Translations under genes and position numbers: made by a program
Part shown: in pieces, positions 6,141 to 13,357 of the stretch
How positions within the stretch are numbered: the stretch's first letter is position 1
How the letters are laid out: each line of letters begins with the position of its first letter
Assembly: GCA_001787455.1 (NCBI GenBank)
Contig: MFXA01000002.1
Coordinates: 1 to 13,357 of the forward strand
Reading direction: 5' to 3'
Length of the DNA stretch: 13,357 nt
Origin: Candidatus Peregrinibacteria bacterium RIFCSPLOWO2_01_FULL_39_12
Lineage (GTDB): Bacteria > Patescibacteriota > Gracilibacteria > UBA1369 > LOWO2-01-FULL-3
Notes under the pieces: model-generated
Told to the model about the DNA's origin: nothing
The model's database searches: none
Seen by the model: only the letters and a program-made list of their open reading frames with translations

Positions 6141-7427
6141 ATGTCTAAAAAGAAATTATTTTTATATTCGTTTATAGGGCTGATATCGCTGTTTGTCGTG
6201 AATACTCTTGATACCGGCAAAAATGACTTGAGAATCCCAAGGACATCTTCTTTTTCTTTGTCAGACTTTACTCCGCCCGATTTATCCATTGAAAAAGCTA
6301 CTTTGCGTAAAACCGGCAATCCAACAGAAAAATTCAACTATTATAAATATTCCGCCAATGTTGTGATTAAAAATTACGGCGGTGATTTAACCGATGCAAA
6401 AGTTGTTTTAAGCGGCGCCGACCAAAAATATTATTTCTTAAAAAATTCGGAGAACGGTTTCTCGCTGGGAAAAGAAAAAAGTTATATAGTTGAAAATTAT
6501 GATGTTATTTTTGACGGCAATTACAACGGCGGCGAAATTAAATTTGAAATTAATATCAAAGAACAAAATGATTACTATAAAGGGAATAATTCTTACACGG
6601 TCAATGTTTTCGAGCTCCCGACAAAAATAGAAAATATCGCAATTGAGAAAATAGAAGACGATGGAACTTTTATAATTGATTATAAACTTGGCAATCCACT
6701 GCTTGCTTCAGATGACATAGAAATACTTGCCAGCGATTTTTTGAGAATAAATGGAGATATGGAACGTTACAGTGAAGCTGACATTGAAGATAAAATTTAC
6801 AGTTATTACAAAATAAAAAATTCTTCCGAAACTGTTCAGAATAAAAGCTGGCAGATGCGAAAATTTTCCGACACATACGGATATAAAATTAAATTCACCG
6901 ATGATCCCTGGTCCGATAAAACAGACCACTATGTTTATTTAAAAACCACAAATCCCAAGAATGGGAACTTCGCAGTTAGCAATATTTTAAAGTTCACTTA
7001 TCAAAAAGAGCTTGAAAGATCGGATTTTGCCCAGCTGTTTGTGGATTTCAACAATTTAAAAATTATAAATGACGGCGTAATTTATTACGAAGATGTTCCT
7101 CCTGAAAGTTGGTTTGCGCCGTATGTTCAAACAATTTACAATTTGGGACTTGTTGCAAATTACAATACCAAATACTTCCCCGAACGAAAAATGACCCGAG
7201 GGGAAGCTTTGCGTGTGGTCTTTGATTATTTTGACGTGGATTTATCTTACGGAAGAGGGCTTTCCGATTTTGGCGATGTCGGCAAGAAACATTATTTATA
7301 CCCGTATATTGAAGCTCTTTACGCAAACGGCAAAGGAGCTATTTTTGGCGGAAATTTTAATCCTGACGCGCCTGCGACAAAAAATTATTTGAAGTATCTA
7401 ATATATGAATATAAAGAAAATTCTTAA
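6141..7427 (+). CDS. Exported protein with C-terminal S-layer homology repeats
   Basis: 428 residues. A short basic start and hydrophobic segment (about 6-21) act as signal peptide or membrane anchor. Residues 45-157 look like a CARDB-type beta-sandwich (PPDLSIEKATL..., ANVVIKNYGGDLTDA, YTVNVFEL). Residues 160-290 are a second beta-rich region I cannot name. The C-terminus carries SLH motifs: the end of one repeat at about 289-305 (LERSDFAQLFV), a good one at 316-361 (YEDVPPESWFAPYVQTIYN... MTRGEALRVVF) and a diverged one at about 375-424 (FGDVGKKHYLYPYIEALYANG). SLH trios usually bind cell-wall polysaccharide, so this is likely a wall-attached surface protein. It has its own promoter and overlaps the next gene by 23 nt. 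The ATG at 6141 puts the hydrophobic segment at the usual distance. Confidence 0.85.
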   Translation: MSKKKLFLYSFIGLISLFVVNTLDTGKNDLRIPRTSSFSLSDFTPPDLSIEKATLRKTGNPTEKFNYYKYSANVVIKNYGGDLTDAKVVLSGADQKYYFLKNSENGFSLGKEKSYIVENYDVIFDGNYNGGEIKFEINIKEQNDYYKGNNSYTVNVFELPTKIENIAIEKIEDDGTFIIDYKLGNPLLASDDIEILASDFLRINGDMERYSEADIEDKIYSYYKIKNSSETVQNKSWQMRKFSDTYGYKIKFTDDPWSDKTDHYVYLKTTNPKNGNFAVSNILKFTYQKELERSDFAQLFVDFNNLKIINDGVIYYEDVPPESWFAPYVQTIYNLGLVANYNTKYFPERKMTRGEALRVVFDYFDVDLSYGRGLSDFGDVGKKHYLYPYIEALYANGKGAIFGGNFNPDAPATKNYLKYLIYEYKENS

Positions 7428-8100
7428 TTTTTATTTGGTATTAACATTAACTCTCACCATGGGTTCCGCTTTAAGTTACAGTGATTCCGTGAAATATTAT
7501 GCTTCCGTTTTTTCTTCAGGCGTATGGGGAATATTTGGCGATATTGAAAACAGCGGTGGTTATAAAAACGTTTCTCCGTTAAACACTTCTGTTACTTATG
7601 CTGATTTATCAACTCAAAATGGAAGCAATTTTTATTCGCAAAATAACAACTCGGCCGTTTTAAATTTTGATATCGTAAATAATCCTGAAAAATCTTTCGC
7701 AAAACCGGGGGCAAACGGCGTAAATATTATGAGCTTTATATTTAAACCGCAGGATCAAGATTTTCGCTTAAAAAATTTAACTTTAAAAATTGCCGGCGCA
7801 AGCCCCGATTCAATTAAAAGCGCACAATTGACAAGCGATGGAACAGTCCTGAGTACAGGGGATGGAGTTGACGAATACTTGCGTTTTAAAAATATAGATT
7901 ACCGGTTAAATGCCGGCGATGAAGGTACTTTAAATGTTATTCTCGATTTAAATGAAAACTTAAAAGTTGGCAATAGGTTGAGGCTTGATATTGAAACTCC
8001 GGATGATATCGAAATTGAAGCCGGTGGAAGTCCTTATAAAATAAACGGCTATTACCCAATTAAAGGGAAATATCTTTCAATCGTACAAAGTAATATTTAA
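7405..8100 (+). CDS. Secreted beta-rich protein of unknown function
   Basis: 231 residues. An N-terminal signal peptide (about 1-24, MNIKKILNFY then a hydrophobic run, cut possible after GSALS) is followed by a Ser/Asn/Tyr-rich stretch (25-95). A predicted beta-sandwich follows (about 100-205), with alternating strands such as MSFIFKPQ, LKNLTLKIAG, GTLNVILDLN and NRLRLDIETPDDIEI. It has no cysteines and no motif that I recognise as enzymatic. I chose the ATG at 7405 because a later start would remove the signal peptide. It overlaps the SLH gene by 23 nt (7405-7427), which suggests coupled translation and a joint surface role. Its stop codon overlaps the stop of the convergent Cys-rich gene. 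It could be an S-layer-associated accessory protein, but this rests only on context. Confidence 0.8.
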   Translation: MNIKKILNFYLVLTLTLTMGSALSYSDSVKYYASVFSSGVWGIFGDIENSGGYKNVSPLNTSVTYADLSTQNGSNFYSQNNNSAVLNFDIVNNPEKSFAKPGANGVNIMSFIFKPQDQDFRLKNLTLKIAGASPDSIKSAQLTSDGTVLSTGDGVDEYLRFKNIDYRLNAGDEGTLNVILDLNENLKVGNRLRLDIETPDDIEIEAGGSPYKINGYYPIKGKYLSIVQSNI

Positions 8101-9755
8101 TCTACAGCCTGCACATAACATTTTTCGCAATAAACAATTTTTGTGTCTTCCGGCGGATACGTTGTTTCGATTTCTGTTCCGCATTTTTGGCAAGTTCTTT
8201 TATAAAGATTGCGAGTATTTCGCATATTAAAACGTGGTTTATGTCTGCAATCAGGGCATTTTACCGGAACCGGCAAATTCATTCTGCGGTAAAATTTTAA
8301 TTCTTCTTCAACTATTTTGTAATTTTTTTCGCAATTTACGCAGGCGAGTATTTTGGTAAGAATGTCATCGGGCACTTCTTTTATCCGTTCGGGGATTTTG
8401 TATGTTTGAGGTTTGTATTCTTTTTCGTCCGTGTCTTTCCATTTATATCCCTCCGCCAAAGCCTGTTCTTTTGATAAAGGGAAATAATCCTGCGCGATTG
8501 TTTCATTGTATCCGTAATACGCCATCTGCCCCGGGAAAAATTCGCCAAATTCACCTGTCTTTTTCATATGTTCAATAATTTTCGCGTGCAATTTTTCGTA
8601 TTCTTCTTTTGAATATTTTTTATTAAAAATTGCATGATCCATATGCTGGAACCCGCAGCATCCAAGCAAATTATGGCTGCCATTTATACATGATTTTGAA
8701 TAAAGGATGTCATAACAATCCGTCCATACCTGATCTGAAAAATGCACATTTCTCACACCATAGCCGACTTCATGATTTTCATAACAATATTCACTCCATT
8801 TTATTGAGCCGAAGACCGTTATGTCATAGCACTTTTTCATCATTCTGCTGTTGAATACATATTTACAATCCTGCGAATTATTTACGTCAAAGCAGTTCAA
8901 GCAGCGCTGTGTATGTGAAAGATAATCTCCCGTTGAATCTTCATTTTGGATTCCTTCCATATATTTATTTGGGAATTTTCTGCAGAATTCCGTAAAGTTT
9001 TTGTGTGCCGTTTCAAGCTCTAAATTTGTATTTAAATTGGTGTTTGCAACTTTTTGGGAATAATCATCTTTTGAGCATTTTTCGTTTAAGAAAAAATATT
9101 CTTTGTTTCTTAAATTCACACATCCAAAACAATTTTTGCATCCTATACAGTTTTTCAAAAACCATGAATCGGCGCAATTTACGCAGTTTTGCGAATATTT
9201 TAAACCGTAACAATTTTCACAATTTATACACTCGTAGCAAAGCTCGCATTTTATAACCATAAGGCAATCCATGGTTTGTTTCGAATCATAAATATTGTTC
9301 GAGTAATAGCAGTTTTCGTTGAAATCCGCTTCGAAAATCAAGTAGCAGTTTTTGCACCATCCGCACTGATTTGTGTAGTCGCAGTTTTGGTTTCCCACTG
9401 CTGATCGCGCAAGCTGGGGGACTGAATTCATCAACTCCTCAAACTGCTCAAAAAACGGACGATTAAAATCAAAATCACGCCCATATTTAAGAGCGTCCCA
9501 CTGCGGAGAAAACCAATAATTATTTTCGTATACGGGAAAGGGTTTGTCGGGCGAATATACTGAAATTATTTCGGCCCCCGTTGCACTGCATTTTCTTTTA
9601 TAAAGCGTTCTTTCGTTTCTCCAAATAAGCCTGCGCTTTTGCCTGCAGGCCGGACAAAATGTCGGAGCCGGAACTTTTATCTCGTCATAATAAGCGATGT
9701 CATCGTCCGTGATAAGAAACTCTTTTTTGCAGTTTTTGCATTGTTTATTTTGCAT
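8097..9755 (-). CDS. Cys-rich double zinc-ribbon protein, copy 1 (promoter-distal)
   Basis: 552 residues with about 41 cysteines and no signal peptide, so probably cytoplasmic. The N-terminal ribbon has C6, C9, C34, C37 and C56, with the signature CPACRQKRRLIWRNERTLYKRKC. The C-terminal ribbon repeats the spacing exactly (C472, C475, C500, C503, C522) and adds C525, C543 and C546. After GRDFDFNRPFFEQF (92-105), a core dense in Cys-x2-Cys (125-212) leads to a cap, GCVNLRNKEYFFLNEKC. A second, sparser Cys region (284-366) leads to a matching cap, GCCGF...FNKKYSKEEYEKL (365-389). Zinc binding is inferred from the CxxC pairs. Function is unknown; nucleic-acid binding, metal storage or redox buffering are all possible. 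It is last in the three-gene array, 9 nt after copy 2. Confidence 0.85.
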   Translation of the reverse strand: MQNKQCKNCKKEFLITDDDIAYYDEIKVPAPTFCPACRQKRRLIWRNERTLYKRKCSATGAEIISVYSPDKPFPVYENNYWFSPQWDALKYGRDFDFNRPFFEQFEELMNSVPQLARSAVGNQNCDYTNQCGWCKNCYLIFEADFNENCYYSNNIYDSKQTMDCLMVIKCELCYECINCENCYGLKYSQNCVNCADSWFLKNCIGCKNCFGCVNLRNKEYFFLNEKCSKDDYSQKVANTNLNTNLELETAHKNFTEFCRKFPNKYMEGIQNEDSTGDYLSHTQRCLNCFDVNNSQDCKYVFNSRMMKKCYDITVFGSIKWSEYCYENHEVGYGVRNVHFSDQVWTDCYDILYSKSCINGSHNLLGCCGFQHMDHAIFNKKYSKEEYEKLHAKIIEHMKKTGEFGEFFPGQMAYYGYNETIAQDYFPLSKEQALAEGYKWKDTDEKEYKPQTYKIPERIKEVPDDILTKILACVNCEKNYKIVEEELKFYRRMNLPVPVKCPDCRHKPRFNMRNTRNLYKRTCQKCGTEIETTYPPEDTKIVYCEKCYVQAVD

Positions 9756-9764
9756 GGCGTCGTG

Positions 9765-11390
9765 TTAATAAACCGTTTCCAAATAACATTTTTCACAATA
9801 TGTAATTTCCGGTTTATCAGGCGAATATGTTGTTTTAATTTCCGCTCCGCATTTTTGGCATTTGCGTTCATATAATCTATGCGGATTTCTTGAACTTAGT
9901 CTGTTCTTGTGGCGGCAGGTCGGACATTTAACAGGAACAGGCAAATCCATTTTCCGGTAAAACCCAAGTTCTTCTTTTATTACTTTATAATTTTTGCCGC
10001 AATTTTGACAGGCTAAAATTTCACCCGCAATATTTTCGGGTGTATTTTTTATATCTTCAGGAATTTGATACGTTTGTTTTATATATTCTTTTTCGTCAGG
10101 ATCTTTCCATTTGTATCCTTTGCTTAAAGCCTGTTCTTTCGTTAAAGGAAAATACTCATGAGAAACAGTTTCGTTGTAGCAAAATGGCGATATTTTTATC
10201 GGAAAAAATTGTCCATAATTACCCATATGCTCAATTATACGCGGCACCAATTTTTCATATTCTTCCTTCGCGTACTGTTTGTTTAAAATGCAATATTGCT
10301 TATGGTTAAGCCCAACACACCCGAAAAGATTCGAACTGTTATAACAAACAAAACAATACTGTGAAAAGTGTACATTGCATGTCGAAGATACGGATATGCA
10401 AAAACTGTTTTTCATTGATGAAGCACAGTTAAACGAAACCTCCCCCCACCCATAAGCGCTTAAATCTTGAGAATCTTTAACATCCAGCCCAATGTACGCA
10501 TATTTTATGTCGCGTGAATTTTCAAACAGATATCCCTCGTAAACATCTTTGCATCCAAGCAAATAATCTCCGGTTACGTCTTCGCAGTTTATTATTTTTA
10601 CCGCTTTATGTGGGAATTTTAAGAAATTTTCATGTGCTTCTTTTTTTGTTTTTTCTCTCGCTGTATAGTCTTTTAAATATTCCGCCTGACGAATTTCGTA
10701 TTCCTTTTGAGAAAGTTTTTCATTGAAAAAATAATATTCTTTATGTTTAAGTCCAAAACATCCAATACAGGAATTGCATCCAGTACATTCCCGGCAATAG
10801 TGGCAATCGCTGCAATTTAAACAATCCTGAAGATATGTGCTTTTATTGCAATTTTCGCAGTTTATACATTCATAACAAAGTTCGCATTTTATAACCCAAT
10901 AATTATCAACATTATTTTTGCCCCAGATTGAATAAGTATTGTAATAACAATCTTCGTTATAGTGACCTCCCGCATTCAAGTAACAGTTTTTATCATCGGT
11001 TTCCTGATTAACGTAATCGCTGTTTTGATTATTTTCGACAAAAAGATTTATCAATTTAGATGCTTTCATCAATTTATCAAATTGTTCAAAAAACGGGCGA
11101 TTGAAATCAAAATCTTTTCCTATATTTACCGGATCCCATGCATCGCTCCACCAGCACGGGGCGCAATAAACATTGTAAGGTTTGTCGGGAGAATAAATTG
11201 AAACCATTTGTTTTTTGCAATTGCCGCAATTTCTTAAATAGAAATTTTTCTCATTTCGAAAACTTATGCGCCGCTGTTCACGGCAAAGTGGACATTCGAC
11301 TGGAGGAAAAACTTTCATGCGTTCGTAAAATTTCAAATCATCGCCCGTGATTTCAAAGTTTTGACTGCAATTTATACATTGTTGATTCAT
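9765..11390 (-). CDS. Cys-rich double zinc-ribbon protein, copy 2 (middle)
   Basis: 541 residues, about 41 cysteines. It is the only copy with complete eight-cysteine ribbons at both ends: N-terminal C5, C8, C33, C36, C55, C58, C76, C79 and C-terminal C461, C464, C489, C492, C511, C514, C532, C535, with identical spacing (2-24-2-18-2-17-2). The first Cys core (136-211) includes CSDCHYCRECTGC. It ends in the cap GCFGLKHKEYYFFNEK (210-225), repeated as GCVGLNHKQYCILNKQYAKE (357-376). Its first core is less cysteine-rich at the start than in the neighbours (NSDYVNQETDDKNC). No signal peptide. It follows copy 3 by 9 nt and precedes copy 1 by 9 nt, so it is almost certainly cotranscribed. Function unknown. 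Confidence 0.85.
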   Translation of the reverse strand: MNQQCINCSQNFEITGDDLKFYERMKVFPPVECPLCREQRRISFRNEKNFYLRNCGNCKKQMVSIYSPDKPYNVYCAPCWWSDAWDPVNIGKDFDFNRPFFEQFDKLMKASKLINLFVENNQNSDYVNQETDDKNCYLNAGGHYNEDCYYNTYSIWGKNNVDNYWVIKCELCYECINCENCNKSTYLQDCLNCSDCHYCRECTGCNSCIGCFGLKHKEYYFFNEKLSQKEYEIRQAEYLKDYTAREKTKKEAHENFLKFPHKAVKIINCEDVTGDYLLGCKDVYEGYLFENSRDIKYAYIGLDVKDSQDLSAYGWGEVSFNCASSMKNSFCISVSSTCNVHFSQYCFVCYNSSNLFGCVGLNHKQYCILNKQYAKEEYEKLVPRIIEHMGNYGQFFPIKISPFCYNETVSHEYFPLTKEQALSKGYKWKDPDEKEYIKQTYQIPEDIKNTPENIAGEILACQNCGKNYKVIKEELGFYRKMDLPVPVKCPTCRHKNRLSSRNPHRLYERKCQKCGAEIKTTYSPDKPEITYCEKCYLETVY

Positions 11391-11399
11391 AGAATTTTT

Positions 11400-13136
11400 T
11401 TAAACTGCGTAATCCAAATAACAATCTTCGCAGTAAACAATTTCCGTGGCTTCCGGAGCGTATGTTGTTTTTATTTCCGCTACGCATTTTTGGCATTTGC
11501 GTTCATACAATATGCGCCCTGTCCTTAAATTCAACCTGTCATTATGTCTGCAATCGGAACATTTTTTTGGAATTGGCACCGTTTGTCTTTTATAAAAACT
11601 AAATTCCTGTGGGATGATTTTGTAATTTTTTCCGCAAATTTCGCATCCCAAAATTTCATTTGTAATATTTTCAGCTACGTCTTTTATATTGTCCGGCACC
11701 TGAAAAGATTGAGGAAGATATTCCTTCGGATCTTTGTCTTTCCATATCCATCCTTTTTGCAAAACTTCTTCTTTGGTCATTGGCTTATGCTCCTGTGCAA
11801 GCGTTTCGTTGTATGCGTAGCAACTTTTGCTTGAAGGGAAAAATTCACCCCATGTGTTTGTATTTGTAAGCTCGGCTTCGCTCAGACTGGCAGAGCCAGA
11901 TCTTCGCTCTGCCTGCGCGCTCGCGCCGTGCGCTCGCTTCATTTGCCCGATTATCCGCGGGATCAGTTCCTCGTATTCTTTCTTTGTATACTGTTTATTC
12001 AAAATACAGTATTCGTTTTTTTTCAACCCAACGCACCCGAAACAATTTTTAGATGAAAAACATTGGTCGCAATAAGTAAGATCACTGCATCCCGTCCAGC
12101 ATAAATTGCAAAACCTTAAATTAAAAAGATCATATCCGCACGCTTGGCAATCGTAAATCCGCTCTGTTCCTACTCCCCAATGAGTGTGGTCCATGCTCGA
12201 TTTTGCCCTTTCAATACAAACGCAATACCTTACATCCTCGCAATCCACGCATTCAAAACTTGTAAATGCGTTTTTACAATTCCATAAATAATCTCCAAGC
12301 GAATTTTCAATATTGCTTCCGTGATACTGCTTAACGATCATGTCCTGCAAAAATTTTTGAGATGTTTCTTTCCCTTCTTTTACAGTTTTATAACTTCCAA
12401 GATCCGTATTTTTAATAAAATTTTCATATTCTTCTTTGGTCTTTTTTTGATTAAAGATGTGATACTGCTTGTTATGAAGATTACTGCATGCAAAACAGTC
12501 CATGCATCCTATACAGTCGCGTAAAAAGTTGGAACTTTTGCAGTTTACGCAATCCTGACTGTATTTTAAATCGTAGCAATCGTAACAATTTGTGCAGTCG
12601 TAGCAAAGTTCGCACCTTGTTGTATTTTTGCTGTCTATGCAATTTTTGCAGTCGTTAACCCATGATCCGTAATAACAATCTTCGCACCGGTTTGTGGAAA
12701 AAACCAAATAACAATTTTTATTCTGGCTCGCGCAGTTGCAATAATCGCTGTTCCACATCGGCTTTTGCTGCTGGCGCGCGAGGCGCGGGACGGAATCCCG
12801 AAGGAGAAAAAACTGTTCAAAAAACGGGCGATTGAAATCAAAATCTCTTCCATATTTTACCGGATCATATTCGTCGCTCCACCAAGCATCATTTTCATAA
12901 ACCGGAAAAGGTTTGTCTAAAGAAAAAGATGAAATTATTTCTTTTCCAGTGAGTTCGCATTTCCTGTGATATAAAAATCTTTCGTTTCTGTAAGATAACC
13001 TTCTTTGCGTGCGGCAAAAATAACAAAGTGTCGGTGAAGACACTTGCATTAGTTCGTAAAATTCCCGGTCTTTTTCCATTATTGGGAATTTAACCGTGCA
13101 ATTTTTACAAATTTTTGTTCCTAGTATCTTTTCCAT
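11400..13136 (-). CDS. Cys-rich double zinc-ribbon protein, copy 3 (promoter-proximal)
   Basis: 578 residues, about 47 cysteines, the longest and richest copy. N-terminal ribbon C10, C13, C38, C41, C60; C-terminal ribbon C498, C501, C526, C529, C548, C551, C569, C572. Same two-core, two-cap plan: GRDFDFNRPFFEQF (97-110), Cys core 133-217, cap 216-238, second Cys core 287-368, cap GCVGLKKNEYCILNKQY (367-383). The second core keeps far more cysteines than in copies 1 and 2. Residues about 401-423 are an insertion of GC-rich DNA absent from the paralogues. It is first in the array and has a possible extended -10 promoter 9 nt before its ATG. No membrane segment. Function unknown; the triplet must act in the cytoplasm unless exported by an unseen route. 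Confidence 0.85.
   Translation of the reverse strand: MEKILGTKICKNCTVKFPIMEKDREFYELMQVSSPTLCYFCRTQRRLSYRNERFLYHRKCELTGKEIISSFSLDKPFPVYENDAWWSDEYDPVKYGRDFDFNRPFFEQFFLLRDSVPRLARQQQKPMWNSDYCNCASQNKNCYLVFSTNRCEDCYYGSWVNDCKNCIDSKNTTRCELCYDCTNCYDCYDLKYSQDCVNCKSSNFLRDCIGCMDCFACSNLHNKQYHIFNQKKTKEEYENFIKNTDLGSYKTVKEGKETSQKFLQDMIVKQYHGSNIENSLGDYLWNCKNAFTSFECVDCEDVRYCVCIERAKSSMDHTHWGVGTERIYDCQACGYDLFNLRFCNLCWTGCSDLTYCDQCFSSKNCFGCVGLKKNEYCILNKQYTKKEYEELIPRIIGQMKRAHGASAQAERRSGSASLSEAELTNTNTWGEFFPSSKSCYAYNETLAQEHKPMTKEEVLQKGWIWKDKDPKEYLPQSFQVPDNIKDVAENITNEILGCEICGKNYKIIPQEFSFYKRQTVPIPKKCSDCRHNDRLNLRTGRILYERKCQKCVAEIKTTYAPEATEIVYCEDCYLDYAV
11869..11939. repeat. GC-rich palindromic insert inside Cys-rich copy 3
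   Basis: About 71 bp with roughly 68% G+C by hand count, in AT-rich coding sequence. It contains the perfect inverted repeat GGCAGAGC-N9-GCTCTGCC (11889-11913) and, on the minus strand, two direct copies of GAGCGAAG. It encodes Ala/Ser/Arg/Glu-rich residues about 400-423, exactly where copies 1 and 2 run from IIEHM straight to FFP. The pattern resembles palindromic elements that insert in frame into genes, as the Rickettsia palindromic elements do; identity with any known element is not established. Confidence 0.6.
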
Positions 13137-13145
13137 AGGTTTTTT

Positions 13146-13154
13146 ATTTTAGCA
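13146..13154 (-). promoter_or_regulatory. Possible extended -10 promoter of the Cys-rich array
   Basis: TGC-TAAAAT on the minus strand (TGC 13154-13152, TAAAAT 13151-13146) lies 9 nt before the ATG at 13136. This predicts a leader of only a few nucleotides. No good -35 hexamer is seen. Confidence 0.4.
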
Positions 13155-13181
13155 TAGCCCTGCGAAAAAGACATAGTGCTC

Positions 13182-13209
13182 TTGCTGTTTTTAAATTTCG
13201 TGTTATTGT
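13182..13209 (+). promoter_or_regulatory. Possible promoter of the right-edge gene
   Basis: TTGCTG (13182-13187), a 16-nt spacer and TATTGT (13204-13209) preceded by TGT. It is a weak match but is correctly placed about 25 nt before the ATG at 13235. The intergenic gap 13137-13234 shows nothing else. Confidence 0.3.
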
Positions 13210-13234
13210 TGTTCTCCGTTAAATTATTTACAAA

Positions 13235-13357
13235 ATGGATATAGAAGCCGTTCGTTTACCAGAGCAAGATATTTTGTCCGCAGTTATGAGGAGGCAGATT
13301 ATAATACATGCTACTCCATATCTATCTTTGGACCCCAAGGCAAACCCGCTTTTTCGT
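13235..13357 (+). CDS. Start of an unrecognised gene, cut by the window edge
   Basis: The frame is open for 41 codons from the ATG at 13235 to the last base, with an in-frame TAA 15 nt upstream, so this ATG is the first available start. The protein begins MDIEAVRLPEQDILSAVMRR and is soluble in appearance, with no signal peptide or membrane segment in what is visible. I do not recognise the family. It is divergent from the Cys-rich array. No Shine-Dalgarno sequence is seen (ATTTACAAA before the ATG). Confidence 0.55.
   Translation, partial: MDIEAVRLPEQDILSAVMRRQIIIHATPYLSLDPKANPLFR

Noticed and set aside
10800..10814. CxxCH haem-binding motif (CSDCH) in Cys-rich copy 2
   Set aside because: It is a single occurrence within dense Cys-x2-Cys repeats, is not conserved in copies 1 and 3, and the protein lacks a signal peptide, so c-type haem attachment is unlikely.
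8097..13136. CaiB/BaiF (CoA-transferase) label for the Cys-rich family
   Set aside because: I recall, unverified, that similar Cys-rich proteins have been given this name in databases. Nothing in the sequence resembles a class III CoA-transferase.
8097..13136. Multi-cluster ferredoxin or Fe-S protein
   Set aside because: The cysteines do not follow CxxCxxCxxxCP spacing. The terminal modules look like zinc ribbons with CPxCR, although metal identity remains open.
8100..13136. CRISPR-like or tandem DNA repeats in the Cys-rich array
   Set aside because: The repetitive look comes from Cys/Asn codons and paralogy; there are no identical repeats with regular spacers.
1..13357. Recoded UGA, as in some Gracilibacteria or Absconditabacteria
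   Set aside because: The eight complete genes end in TAA or TAG, which is suggestive, but no long gene contains an in-frame TGA and all run full length under the standard code.

Overview
The window is AT-rich, gene-dense and reads cleanly with the standard code. It looks like a Candidate Phyla Radiation (Patescibacteria) chromosome, possibly a Peregrinibacteria-like lineage. This is an inference from four traits: giant Cys-rich zinc-ribbon proteins in tandem, small envelope proteins with an LAETG or S-layer homology (SLH) anchor, very short spacers, and no convincing Shine-Dalgarno sequence before any start. No rRNA, tRNA, CRISPR array or transposase is visible.

Region 1 (1-2231, minus): a 3'-truncated arginyl-tRNA synthetase fused at its N-terminus to a B3/4 (PheRS-editing/CtdA-like) domain. 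Its promoter overlaps that of the divergent gene to its right. Region 2 (2332-4691, plus): a secreted FN3/Ig-like surface protein ending in an LAETG sorting signal, then a membrane-anchored ComEC-type metallo-beta-lactamase-fold hydrolase. Region 3 (4704-5957, minus): murA, first committed step of peptidoglycan synthesis, converging on region 2 and preceded by two perfect hairpins. Region 4 (6141-8100, plus): two overlapping genes for exported proteins, one with C-terminal SLH repeats. Region 5 (8097-13136, minus): three tandem paralogues of 541-578 residues with about 41-47 cysteines each, separated by exactly 9 nt. Region 6 (13235-13357, plus): start of an unrecognised gene.

Regions 2-4 form a cell-envelope neighbourhood: murA builds peptidoglycan, the LAETG protein would be attached by a sortase, and the SLH protein would bind the wall non-covalently. 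The two most unusual items are the ArgRS with a built-in editing-like domain and the Cys-rich triplet. Each triplet protein carries near-identical zinc ribbons at both ends and an internally duplicated Cys-rich core; one copy has a GC-rich palindromic insert. Several promoters place an extended -10 box (TGn plus hexamer) 6-9 nt from the ATG, which implies leaderless transcripts.
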